Below are positions 51,618 to 59,860 of a DNA stretch of 64,000 nucleotides, in pieces; within the stretch, counting starts at the first letter, position 1; each line of letters opens with the position of its first letter. Below the pieces are notes generated by a model, which had not been told where the DNA came from, ran no database searches, and worked only from the letters and a program-made list of their open reading frames with translations. The DNA is from Arenimonas caeni (GTDB lineage Bacteria; Pseudomonadota; Gammaproteobacteria; Xanthomonadales; Xanthomonadaceae), in assembly GCF_003024235.1 (NCBI RefSeq), contig NZ_KZ679090.1, positions 1 through 64,000 of the forward strand, written 5' to 3'. The position numbers and the translations under genes were made by a program.

Positions 51618-52877
51618 TCAGGCAGCCGACATCAGTCGAGGCTGGATGACGCCGCCTTCCTCCCGGGCCTTCAGCTCGACGATTCTGGGCGCCATGATGC
51701 GGGCTACCGCCTCCATTACATCCACCACCACGCTGTTTCCGAACTGCTTGTATGCCTGAGTGTCGCTGACAACAATCTTGAAGGAGTCAGGGAACCCCAT
51801 CAGGCGTGCACACTCACGGGGCGTGAGGCGCCGTGGCCGCTTCCCCTTGCCCCTGTGGATGAGAATTTCGCTGCCGTCCTTGTAGTAGCGGGCAGACAGG
51901 GTGCGAGTGTGCCGGTCAATTCCCGGCCTCACCAGTCCAAAACCAAATCCGTTGCCGGCCGCCTGGTGCTTCGCTGCGTAGTCCTGCAGGTAGGTCCACA
52001 TGTTGGCGGTCAGAACGTATTTTGGATTCACCTTCGCCTGCGGTCCGGAGGTGTAGTGGCTCTCTGCCGCTTCGCTTCCGTCTTCCGGGTGAAGAATGCT
52101 CGTGATATCCGGGCCCTGTTCAGGGAGCAGCAGGTCGTCCCAGGTGAAGTCCGTGTCCTCCCGAAAGCCGACGATCAGGATTCGCTCACGGTGCTGCGGA
52201 ACGAAATACTTGCCATCGATGACGCGATGAAAGACTCGGTAGCCAAGCTTGTTCTCAAGGACATCCTTGATGACGCGGAAGGTGTTGCCCTTGTCGTGAC
52301 TAACGAGGTTCTTCACGTTCTCAAGCAGAAAAGCCTTCGGTCGCTTGGCCGCAATTATCCGCTCAATGTCGAAGAACAGCGTGCCCTGTGTCGAGCACTC
52401 GAACCCATGGGGTCGGCCAAGCGCATTCTTCTTGCTCACGCCTGCGATGGAGAACGGCTGGCAGGGGAAGCCGGCAAGCAGCACGTCGTGATCCGGGACG
52501 TCGTGCGCATCCACTTTGGTGATATCGCCGTTGAACGGGTGGTCGTCGCCAAAGTTCGATTGATAGGTCTTCTTTGACCACTCGTTCCATTCGCTTGTGA
52601 ATACGCACCGGCCGCCGGCGCGCTCGAAGCCCAGGCGGATGCCTCCGATACCCGCGAACAGGTCGATGAAGCTGAACTTCTGGCCGGGTGCGTCGCTGGA
52701 CTTGTCCATTCTGAGAATCTCTCTTAAGGCGGGGATGACCATCTGCGGGCATCGACTCAGGCCGCGCTCCCATCTGGAGATGGTCTTGGTGGTTGTCCCC
52801 AGGCGGTCTGCCAGCGTCTGCTGCGTTAGAAGCTCCCGGGCCCGTCGAAGAAGGTCCAGTGACTCAGATCCAGACAT
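51618..52877 (-). CDS. C5-cytosine DNA methyltransferase (Dcm/M.EcoRII family) with N-terminal HTH
   Basis: This 419-residue protein has an XRE-like HTH at about residues 18-40 ([20 protein letters not shown]). The C5 methylase core has FAGIGG 74-79, catalytic C139 in [14 protein letters not shown] 186-188, QHRER 228-232 and GNSV 380-383. The target-recognition part ([36 protein letters not shown]) strongly resembles E. coli Dcm, so CCWGG is the likely target. The HTH is of the type used by M.SsoII-like enzymes for autoregulation, and a matching operator lies 26 nt upstream. It is the first gene of the methylase-vsr-endonuclease operon. Confidence 0.95.
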   Translation of the reverse strand: MSGSESLDLLRRARELLTQQTLADRLGTTTKTISRWERGLSRCPQMVIPALREILRMDKSSDAPGQKFSFIDLFAGIGGIRLGFERAGGRCVFTSEWNEWSKKTYQSNFGDDHPFNGDITKVDAHDVPDHDVLLAGFPCQPFSIAGVSKKNALGRPHGFECSTQGTLFFDIERIIAAKRPKAFLLENVKNLVSHDKGNTFRVIKDVLENKLGYRVFHRVIDGKYFVPQHRERILIVGFREDTDFTWDDLLLPEQGPDITSILHPEDGSEAAESHYTSGPQAKVNPKYVLTANMWTYLQDYAAKHQAAGNGFGFGLVRPGIDRHTRTLSARYYKDGSEILIHRGKGKRPRRLTPRECARLMGFPDSFKIVVSDTQAYKQFGNSVVVDVMEAVARIMAPRIVELKAREEGGVIQPRLMSAA

Positions 52878-52902
52878 GCTGCGCCTCCGCGGGAATTCTG
52901 CA

Positions 52903-52915
52903 GGACATATTGTCC
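52903..52915. promoter_or_regulatory. Predicted methylase operator GGACA-TAT-TGTCC
   Basis: A palindrome (AGGACATATTGTCCG with flanks, 52902-52916) lies in the 300-bp gap between the divergent methylase and helicase genes. From memory, M.SsoII binds AGGACAAATTGTCCT through its N-terminal HTH; the arms here are the same. Binding would repress the methylase operon and might affect the divergent one. The rest of 52878-53178 shows no gene. Confidence 0.7.
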
Positions 52916-53178
52916 GACAGCATTCCCAGGGTCAACATGCAGAAGTCTTGGCTCGGGTGTCCCGAGCCACAAGGCGAGGACGTCCCCGTGCAGCGTAAGA
53001 ATTTCTCTCGCTCCGGTCTCACCGCCCGAGACGGCCGCGAACTAGCCTCGATCCCGGCCTCAGGGCAAGCTAGCGCAGCCGGCCGGAATGACGAACAGGG
53101 AGAGGTGCGAACCGCGATGCAGCAGGGGAAGGCCGGATCAGAAGCCGCCATCGTGCCGTCCGCGGAGGGAGTGGGGTG

Positions 53179-55065
53179 ATGCCCCGAGCCGTCAGCATTG
53201 AGCTGAGAGGCCGGGTCCTGGTTCTGGTTGGCCACGACGGCGTAGAGACCGTGCCGGGCGTTGATGAGGCCTACAGGCTCCTCGTCGAGGCATTGCCGGC
53301 GGCGGGTAGCCATGCCGTCATCCGTCCGCCGGAGCTGGTGGCGTCCCGCTACCCCCTGGTTCCAGGACTGGTCCTGGACCTTAACGAGAACGGCACTCCG
53401 GTTGTTCAGCTTGTCGGACGTAGCCGTGGGCGCACCGAATCGCTAACGACTGAGGACTTGCGCCGCGGGCATGTCGTCGTAGCCGGCACGTGGTTTCCGA
53501 TCGAAGCTGCCAGTTCGCATGAGGTCCTCGGTCTGCTGGAGCGTGCCGGCGCCGAACCGGGTCCCGTCTGTTCCCTTCCTGCGTTCCTGGGGATCCGGAA
53601 GGCTGGTGGCCCGGTAGAGGACATGATTGGCGACCGTGCTGTATCACCGCTCGCCTTCCTTCCACCGGAGAACGATGCGCCCAATGTCAGCGCCACGCTG
53701 TATCCGTATCAGCTGACAGGATGGCGCTGGCTTCGTTTTATCCGGTCCGAAGGCTTGGGCGGCCTGCTCGCAGACGAGATGGGCCTTGGCAAGACCCTTC
53801 AGGTCATCAGCGTCATCAGCGATCTGGTCCCTGATGTGTCCGGTCCGTGCCTCATCGTTGCCCCCGGCTCGCTTCTAGAAAACTGGAGAAGGGAGATCGC
53901 CCGGTTCGCTCCCGATCTGCGGGTCCTCAAGCATCACGGTCCCCGTCGGACCGGGCGACCTGCAGACATGCGTGAATTCGATGTGGTTGTGACCTCTTAC
54001 GACAATGTCGTCAGGGACAACAGTCTGTTGAGCATGATCCGTTGGGAAATGGTTGTTCTCGACGAGGCGCAGTTCATCAGGAATCCGGATGCCCAGCGGA
54101 CGAAGGCAGTCAAGCACCTCCCCCGCAGGGTTGGCCTCGCCGTGACCGGAACCCCAATCGAGAACCGCCTTCTGGATCTCTGGTCAATCGTGGACTTTGT
54201 GCTTCCCGGGCAGCTGGATGAAAGGCGCGAGTTTGAGTCGCGGTATCCCGAGGACGTTCTGGGCGCGCGGCTGCTGGAGGCAAGTGTTTCACCATTCATG
54301 CTCAGAAGGCGGGTAAAGGAGGTGGCTCAGGACCTCCCGCCACGTATCGACATTCCCCAGGTTGTCGAGCTTTCCGACGAAGAGGCATTGGAGTACGACT
54401 ACGTCCGGAAGCAGATCGCCGAAGAGTACGGTGCGGCAGCAACCCTCGTCTCGCTGACGCAGTTGAGAAGGTTCTGTGCACATCCTTCGTTGCTGGATGA
54501 TCTCCCCTGCAGTGCGATGCTCAGTTTCAGCAAGTTCCAGCGGCTGGATGAGATACTTCGGGAGATATTCATCCAAGGAGAGAAGGCGCTGGTCTTTACC
54601 TCCTTCACCAGAATGGCCGACATGGTTGCGATGCACGTCAGCAAGACCGTTGGCTGCTACTCAGCCGTGATCGATGGAAGGCTGCCAATAGACGACAGAC
54701 AACCGCTCATCGACACCTTCTCCGGTGTGGCAGGTCCAGCGGTGCTGGTGCTTAATCCGCGAGCCGGCGGGGCCGGTCTGAACATTACGGCAGCAAATCA
54801 TGTCATTCACTACAACCCTGAGTGGAACCCGGCACTTGAGGATCAGGCGTCCGCGCGCGCGCACAGGCGCGGTCAGGAGCTGCCGGTTACCGTGCACAGG
54901 CTTCTAGTAGCGGATACGGTTGAGGACGTTATCAACGAGCGCCTGGAAAGGAAGCGTGCGATTGCTTCCTCTGCAATCGTCGGTGTCGCCGGAAGCGATG
55001 ATGACTATGCTGACATCATCAGCGCGCTTAGCCGATCGCCATCAAGGAAAGGAAAGAGCGGCTGA
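53179..55065 (+). CDS. SNF2-family helicase/translocase of the defence module
   Basis: This protein is 628 residues from the ATG at 53179; a GTG one codon upstream is possible, and GGAGG lies at about 53163. The N-terminal 170 residues are a domain I do not recognise. The SNF2 core then follows: Q-like LYPYQLTGWRWLRFI, motif I DEMGLGKT 199-206, motif II DEAQ 295-298, motif III TGTPIEN 323-329, and in the second lobe VLNPRAGGAGLNITAANHVI and QASARAHRRGQ 556-566. It is an ATP-driven double-strand DNA translocase of Rad54/RapA style. Its stop overlaps the start of the EcoRII-N gene (TGATG), making a four-gene operon. It may remodel or track along invading DNA (inference). Confidence 0.93.
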   Translation: MPRAVSIELRGRVLVLVGHDGVETVPGVDEAYRLLVEALPAAGSHAVIRPPELVASRYPLVPGLVLDLNENGTPVVQLVGRSRGRTESLTTEDLRRGHVVVAGTWFPIEAASSHEVLGLLERAGAEPGPVCSLPAFLGIRKAGGPVEDMIGDRAVSPLAFLPPENDAPNVSATLYPYQLTGWRWLRFIRSEGLGGLLADEMGLGKTLQVISVISDLVPDVSGPCLIVAPGSLLENWRREIARFAPDLRVLKHHGPRRTGRPADMREFDVVVTSYDNVVRDNSLLSMIRWEMVVLDEAQFIRNPDAQRTKAVKHLPRRVGLAVTGTPIENRLLDLWSIVDFVLPGQLDERREFESRYPEDVLGARLLEASVSPFMLRRRVKEVAQDLPPRIDIPQVVELSDEEALEYDYVRKQIAEEYGAAATLVSLTQLRRFCAHPSLLDDLPCSAMLSFSKFQRLDEILREIFIQGEKALVFTSFTRMADMVAMHVSKTVGCYSAVIDGRLPIDDRQPLIDTFSGVAGPAVLVLNPRAGGAGLNITAANHVIHYNPEWNPALEDQASARAHRRGQELPVTVHRLLVADTVEDVINERLERKRAIASSAIVGVAGSDDDYADIISALSRSPSRKGKSG

Positions 55066-55484
55066 TGCAGAGAAGGATTGCCAAGATACTGAGCGCAAAC
55101 GATACGGGTGAAACCGGCGGTCATCAGGCCGGAATTCTTGTTCCAAAAGAGGAAAGTGTGCTGTCGTTCTTTCCTCCTCTCGATGAGTCGATCCAGAATC
55201 CGCGCTGCCATCTCAGGTTTCTGGATGGTGCGGGAACCTTCTGGGAGTTCGCCTTCATCTACTACAACAACAGGCTGTATGGCGGAACCAGGAACGAGTA
55301 CAGGCTCACCCGGATGACGAAGTTCATCCGGCAAGCGGGGCTTGTGCAGGGAGATGAGCTCCTTCTCACCCGGGAGGGTTCACGCTACTGCGTGGATTAC
55401 AGACGGAAGAGGGCTGCGTCGTCCGGCGCGGCCGGCGTGCTCAAGCTTGGAACAGGCTGGCGCGTAGTCGAAATCAATAGGTAA
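55065..55484 (+). CDS. Stand-alone EcoRII-N (B3-like) DNA-recognition protein
   Basis: This 139-residue protein consists almost only of a domain matching the N-terminal effector domain of the restriction enzyme EcoRII, judged by recalled sequence: SANDTGETGGHQ (residues 10-21), FFPPLDESIQNP (35-46) and IYYNNRLYGGTRNEYRLTR (65-83). In EcoRII this B3-like fold binds CCWGG as an allosteric site. No nuclease domain is attached. It is coupled to the SNF2 gene and lies 16 bp before the GHKL gene. It probably supplies sequence specificity to the helicase/ATPase/nuclease module (inference). Confidence 0.85.
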   Translation: MQRRIAKILSANDTGETGGHQAGILVPKEESVLSFFPPLDESIQNPRCHLRFLDGAGTFWEFAFIYYNNRLYGGTRNEYRLTRMTKFIRQAGLVQGDELLLTREGSRYCVDYRRKRAASSGAAGVLKLGTGWRVVEINR

Positions 55485-55500
55485 AAAGAGGAACTGAACG

Positions 55501-57108
55501 ATGACTTTTGAAGAATTCGAGCTGCCGCCGGATCCGGAGCGGGTTATCGTTGGCTTGCGGGATACCGGCTACGAGTTCGAAACTGCAGTAGCCGACATTG
55601 TCGACAACTCCATTGCGGCGAATGCACGCCGCGTTGACCTGTGGCTCGGTGCCGACCATCGCGGAAACATCCGGCTGGCAATCGTCGACGACGGCGACGG
55701 AATGGACAGGGATGGGCTGATCAACGCCATGCAGTACGGGTCGAAGGCTCGCCCGAGTGCGGCAAGTCTCGGAAAGTACGGCCTCGGGCTCAAGACGGCT
55801 TCCACTGCTTTCTGCAAGAGGCTTTCAGTGGTCTCTAGGCCGGACGGGAATACGCCTGCCTTGATGGCAACGTGGGATCTGATGCATGTTGCGCGCGCGC
55901 GAAAGTGGGCTCTGCTCCTAAGCGCAGAGTGTGATCGGGAGGCGATGGACTATCTTGAGGAAGTTGCCCCCGGGCATTCGGGAACCGTTGTCCTGTGGGA
56001 TGAGGTTGATCGCCTCATCAAGGACTACCAGAACAAGACCGGCACCCATGCAAGAAAGGCACTTCAAGCCAGGGAGGCTTCGCTAAGAAGCCATCTCGCG
56101 ATGGTTTACCAGCGGTTTCTTGACTCCGGCGATGATCGCGCCAGGAACGTAGAGATCCGGCTGAACGGCGCCCGCGTCGAGGCGTGGGATCCATTTCAGC
56201 GGCAGGTTTCTGAGCTGGTAGCTGAGGAAGTCATGAGGTCCGAACTGCCTGACGGGACAGAGGCCGAGTTCACTGTCCGCGCCTACATCCTGCCCAGGCG
56301 CGAGGAATTCCCGAATGACCAGATGGCCCAAGCAGCCATGCTGTCCAACGACAAGCAGGGCATCTACATCTACCGGGAAAGCCGCCTGATTCACGATGCT
56401 GACTGGCTTGGCCTGTACCAGAAAGAGCCCCACTCAACACTGCTGCGCGTCGAGTTCTCCTTCGATCACAAGCTCGATGATGCATTCCATCTGGACATCA
56501 AGAAGTCGCAGATCATTCTTAATGATGATCTGGCCGACTGGCTCAAGTCCCAGTTCCTGCCGGCGCCGCGTCGAGAGGCAAACAACCGGTCGCGAGAGGG
56601 TCAGCAGAGGAGGATTGCGCAGCAGGGGCAGGGCGCGCATGACGTATCCAACAATACGATCCGCAACCGTCAGGCTGCTGCGGCAGGAGTAAAGGTCGAC
56701 GCCGTAGACGTAGATCGGGGAGAGGCAGAAATAACCAACCGCCACGGGACCTTCAGGCTCCGGATCCCGCTCGCAACTGCAAGGCGGCCCGGCGAGGTCT
56801 TTGTTCAGCCGCAAGACGGGATCACGAATGGTCTGCTGTTCCAGCCAGCGCTGATTGACAAACATCGAGCTGTCCAGCTGAACACCAGCCACCCCTACTA
56901 CCACAAGGTTTACGTTCCGAACCTCAACCGTGGTGTGACGCTGCAGGGCCTCGACACCCTCATGTGGGCACTCTGTGTGGCCGAGCTGACAACGGTGCAG
57001 GACACTACGGCAAGGATGTTCCAGGACATGCGATACGAGGTTTCCCGGATCCTCGAGCAGCTCGTTGAATCGCTCCCTGAGCCCGAGACGGACCAGAATG
57101 GCAATTGA
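55501..57108 (+). CDS. MORC/MutL-like GHKL ATPase of the defence module
   Basis: This 535-residue GHKL-family ATPase has the N-box ADIVDNSIAANA (D32, D35-N36), motif II DDGDGM 63-68 and a glycine-rich lid GKYGLGLKTAS 91-101. A second region around 330-365 (LRVEFSFDHKLDDAFHLDIK then KSQIILND) has the S5-like transducer typical of MutL/MORC/Hsp90 clamps; the lysine probably contacts ATP. A basic linker (ANNRSREGQQRRIAQQGQG) and a C-terminal helical part follow. It lacks a histidine-kinase domain. It likely forms an ATP-gated DNA clamp. The C-terminus overlaps the HNH gene by 11 bp. Confidence 0.9.
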   Translation: MTFEEFELPPDPERVIVGLRDTGYEFETAVADIVDNSIAANARRVDLWLGADHRGNIRLAIVDDGDGMDRDGLINAMQYGSKARPSAASLGKYGLGLKTASTAFCKRLSVVSRPDGNTPALMATWDLMHVARARKWALLLSAECDREAMDYLEEVAPGHSGTVVLWDEVDRLIKDYQNKTGTHARKALQAREASLRSHLAMVYQRFLDSGDDRARNVEIRLNGARVEAWDPFQRQVSELVAEEVMRSELPDGTEAEFTVRAYILPRREEFPNDQMAQAAMLSNDKQGIYIYRESRLIHDADWLGLYQKEPHSTLLRVEFSFDHKLDDAFHLDIKKSQIILNDDLADWLKSQFLPAPRREANNRSREGQQRRIAQQGQGAHDVSNNTIRNRQAAAAGVKVDAVDVDRGEAEITNRHGTFRLRIPLATARRPGEVFVQPQDGITNGLLFQPALIDKHRAVQLNTSHPYYHKVYVPNLNRGVTLQGLDTLMWALCVAELTTVQDTTARMFQDMRYEVSRILEQLVESLPEPETDQNGN

Positions 57109-57991
57109 CCCCGGACGCCTGGCAGCCCGTATCTCGTCTGAGTGCGGTTTGGAGTTTGTTGGCTCAGGCAGTCGTGCAGGCGACTCCGGTCAGAGGCTCG
57201 TTCTCCAGCCGGCACACCATCCTCCCGCTCATGCTTTTGCTCTCGTCGTTGAAGTCGGATGGCGAAGTGTCGAGATAGCTTTCAGTCCGGGGAGTTTCGC
57301 CAGTGGCCTCCTCGAGGCAATGGGTGATGCAGAGGAGGCTGGCCGGGCGGCATTCGTATCGGTCCTGCGGACCAGCATCGAGGATGGCGCTGAGGTAGGG
57401 TTTGTCCTGAACGGGGCGACGAGCTCATTCGATGATCCGGCCATCTGGCGAGCGCGGTGGCAAAGGGTCACCCTCACGATGCGGAAGGGAATGCTCCCGC
57501 TCGATTTTTCAGCGAGTGAGCATGATGCCGAGCTTGTTGGAAAGTGGGTTTGCCGGATGTCCGCGGCGATTCTCGCCTTGCTGCCGGTTGAATCCGATGA
57601 ATCTCTGGACCTGCGCAATCCCGAGGAGTCTGTGGCTGGGCTCCCGGAGGGATCAAGGCTGCGGGTCGAAGTGAATCGATACGAGCGCGACCGCAGGAAC
57701 CGAGCCGCAGCACTCGCTATCCATGGCAACAGCTGCATGGCGTGCGGCCTGTCTATGGGGGATCGCTATGGCGCTGCAGCGGCGGGTCTGATCGAAGTGC
57801 ATCACACGACGCCTGTCTCTCAAATGGGTGGGAGCTACGTCGTGGATCCGCGAACCGACCTGATTCCACTCTGCCCTAATTGCCATTCCGTCGCGCATCG
57901 CAGGTCACCTCCATTTTCGGTCAATGAGCTGAGGGTCTTGGTTGGCTATGACGCCATCGCCAGAGAGAGCGATAGGGTTGGACGCGAGTAG
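57098..57991 (+). CDS. HNH endonuclease of the defence module
   Basis: This protein is 297 residues from the ATG at 57098; an upstream TTG is possible. The N-terminal 190 residues are unrecognised alpha/beta sequence. The C-terminal HNH domain has zinc pairs C213-C216 (CMACG) and C259-C262 (CPNC), the catalytic HH at 235-236 (LIEVHHTTPVSQ) and DLIPLCPNCHSVAHR. This is the McrA-like form common in restriction enzymes. As last gene of the operon it is the only obvious nuclease, so it is the likely effector that cleaves DNA. Confidence 0.9.
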   Translation: MAIDPGRLAARISSECGLEFVGSGSRAGDSGQRLVLQPAHHPPAHAFALVVEVGWRSVEIAFSPGSFASGLLEAMGDAEEAGRAAFVSVLRTSIEDGAEVGFVLNGATSSFDDPAIWRARWQRVTLTMRKGMLPLDFSASEHDAELVGKWVCRMSAAILALLPVESDESLDLRNPEESVAGLPEGSRLRVEVNRYERDRRNRAAALAIHGNSCMACGLSMGDRYGAAAAGLIEVHHTTPVSQMGGSYVVDPRTDLIPLCPNCHSVAHRRSPPFSVNELRVLVGYDAIARESDRVGRE

Positions 57992-58306
57992 TTGGCTGGT
58001 GATTCCTGGTCGGATTCAAAATGATTTCAGCCACATATCACCACACTGAAGCCGAGGGATTTGGCTTCGCGTAAAGGCACTCCGCACGAAGTGCCCGTAT
58101 AGGTGGCTAAATGTGTCCAGCGAGAAGCGAGAAGCCCTTTACTGCGTCCTCGTGGTGGTGACAGCGATCCTGGCGGGCATCGTCAAATGCTCGTTCTGCG
58201 ACGGATCGAAGGTGAACTGAATCATCCAACCCAGGTTCCCGACACAAGGCCCGGCATTGCGCCCGGGCCTTGTGCGTTTATGCCTGCGAAATAGGGAGAG
58301 CGCGAA
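57992..58306. other. Non-coding boundary between defence module and plasmid-like module
   Basis: No convincing gene is present in these 315 bases. There are two adjacent small hairpins (58048-58068, GAAGCC/GGCTTC; 58076-58095, GGCACT/AGTGCC), which could end the HNH transcript. A long GC hairpin follows at 58243-58274. Confidence 0.5.
58243..58274 (+). terminator. Long hairpin in the leader of the DUF932 gene
   Basis: A 12-bp perfect stem (CACAAGGCCCGG with CCGGGCCTTGTG, 8-nt loop) ends 32 nt before the DUF932 start and is followed by CGTTTAT. It may insulate or attenuate the downstream gene. Confidence 0.6.
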
Positions 58307-59263
58307 ATGCATTTGGTCGAGTCGATGGCGTATACAGGTGCCCGCCCGTGGCACGGACTGGGTGCCAGCCTTGCACCGGACCAGCCGATCGAGGTCTGGC
58401 GACGGCAGGCGGGCATGGAGTGGGAGATCGAAGAAGCCGAGGTCCGGTATGTGGTGGGGCGTGATGGCATCGGGTCCTTGAATGGGTTCCCGGAGCAGAA
58501 GGTTCTCTACCGGTCCGATACCCGGCGGCCGCTGGCTGTGGTTTCGAAGCGTTTCCAGGTGGTCCAGCCCGGCGAGGTCCTCGAGTTCTACCGTGACCTG
58601 ACGGCCCACAGCGGATTCAGGCTCGAGACGGCAGGTGTCCTCAGGGAGGGGCGGAAGTTCTGGGCAATGGCCAGAACCGGCCAGAGCACGAGCCTCAAGG
58701 GCCGCGACAGGGTCGAAGGCTACCTGCTGCTGGCGACAGCCTGCGACGGGACCTTGGCCACGACTGCGCAGTTCACGTCCGTCCGGGTTGTCTGCAACAA
58801 CACCCTTCGGATTGCCCTGGGCAACAGTGCGGGTGCCATCAAGGTGCCGCATCGAAGCCAGTTCGATCCCGAGGTGGTCAAACGCCAGCTGGGCATCACG
58901 GTGTCATCGTGGGACGGGTTCGTGGCCCGCATGAGGGCGCTCTGCGAAGTTCCGGTGGATCCGGACTCGGTTGAGGGCATCCTGCGCCGGGTCCTGACTT
59001 ACCCCAGTCCGGCCGGAGCCGCGCCGGTGGTAAACGAGCAGGCGCTGGCAGGCGTCAGGGCTCTATACGAAGGCGGTGGGCGTGGCTCGCAGCTCGCTTC
59101 GAGCCGCGGGACGGCGTGGGGCCTGCTCAACAGCGTCACCGAGTACGTAGACCACCACCGTCGGGCCCGCAGCGATGACCACCGGCGTGACGCCGCCTGG
59201 TTCGGGCCGGGAGCCCAGATCAAGCAGCGGGCGTGGGACGAGGTCGTGCGTCTGGTCGCCTGA
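58307..59263 (+). CDS. DUF932 phage/plasmid-like protein
   Basis: This 318-residue protein matches the DUF932 family throughout: MAYTGARPWHGLGASL, SKRFQVVQPGEVLEFYRDL, GRKFWAMARTG, GYLLLATACDGTLATTAQFT, RVVCNNTLRIAL and GTAWGLLNSVTEYVDHHRR. Such proteins are found almost only on plasmids, phages and integrative elements, often beside YqaJ exonucleases. The biochemical function is unknown. GGGAGAG lies upstream of the ATG. Confidence 0.92.
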   Translation: MHLVESMAYTGARPWHGLGASLAPDQPIEVWRRQAGMEWEIEEAEVRYVVGRDGIGSLNGFPEQKVLYRSDTRRPLAVVSKRFQVVQPGEVLEFYRDLTAHSGFRLETAGVLREGRKFWAMARTGQSTSLKGRDRVEGYLLLATACDGTLATTAQFTSVRVVCNNTLRIALGNSAGAIKVPHRSQFDPEVVKRQLGITVSSWDGFVARMRALCEVPVDPDSVEGILRRVLTYPSPAGAAPVVNEQALAGVRALYEGGGRGSQLASSRGTAWGLLNSVTEYVDHHRRARSDDHRRDAAWFGPGAQIKQRAWDEVVRLVA

Positions 59264-59284
59264 AGGCGACACCCCAGAAGGGCT

Positions 59285-59659
59285 CTAGGTTGGCGACGGG
59301 CCTGTGGCGCCATCGACCAGCCGGGCCAACGCTTCGGGGTCCTGTATCGCCAGTCGAAGTGCCTCCAGCATCAGCGCCTGCTGCTGGGGGCTGGCTGAGG
59401 CGAGCAGGCGGATGGCTTCCGCCATGCCGGGGCTGTCAGCGAGGAGATAGGCCGGGGGTACATCGAGGGCTTGGGCCAGCGCGTCCAGGCTCTCGAAGCC
59501 GATGGCGGTCACTTGGCGCTCATAGCGGTTGATCCGAACCGAGCCCTTGTCCTTTCCCAGCCCCATGCGGTCACCCAGCGCTCGCTGACTCAGGCCGCGC
59601 AGCTGCCTGGCTTCGGCCAGGCGGGCGGCGAACAGGGAGCGGGCGGACCTCTCGGGCAC
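59285..59659 (-). CDS. XRE-family transcriptional repressor
   Basis: This 124-residue protein has an N-terminal HTH_XRE domain (RLAEARQLRGLSQRALGDRM, INRYERQVTAIGFESLDALA) and a short helical C-terminus. It is convergent with the DUF932 gene and divergent from a membrane-protein gene. A palindrome 61 bp upstream of its start is a likely operator, so it probably represses itself and the rightward genes. Confidence 0.9.
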   Translation of the reverse strand: MPERSARSLFAARLAEARQLRGLSQRALGDRMGLGKDKGSVRINRYERQVTAIGFESLDALAQALDVPPAYLLADSPGMAEAIRLLASASPQQQALMLEALRLAIQDPEALARLVDGATGPSPT

Positions 59660-59719
59660 CGGGAAAGTTTCTCGTTCGGGTGCTCCGAATCATGACGAAA
59701 CCTCTACCGGCGTGGCAGA

Positions 59720-59738
59720 CTCTACGTAGCACGTAGAG
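59720..59738. promoter_or_regulatory. Palindromic operator CTCTACGT-N3-ACGTAGAG
   Basis: Perfect 8-nt arms with a 3-nt centre lie between the divergent XRE gene and the small membrane-protein gene. CTCTAC recurs at about 59702 as a half site. The natural candidate ligand is the neighbouring XRE repressor. Confidence 0.6.
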
Positions 59739-59860
59739 GTCAGTCAAGCCACGTGCTGACCCGAGCGACAGGCCTGCTGCGACTTTCCCGAAACGTCACC
59801 AGGCAGCACCTCCTCAGGGGTGCAGTCGCCAACAAGAAGCAACCAAAACAGGAGCAATGC

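Noticed and set aside
52793-53179. Small gene in the gap between methylase and helicase
   Set aside because: It partly lies antisense to the methylase, has no domain, and overlaps the predicted operator.
55501-57108. Histidine kinase
   Set aside because: GHKL motifs are present, but no phospho-acceptor helix; an S5-like transducer region follows, as in MutL/MORC clamps.
49944-57991. DISARM, BREX, Zorya or Druantia system
   Set aside because: Hallmark genes of those systems (drmA/drmB/drmC, pglZ, zorA/B, druE-type helicase) are absent; the helicase is SNF2-like with a GHKL partner.
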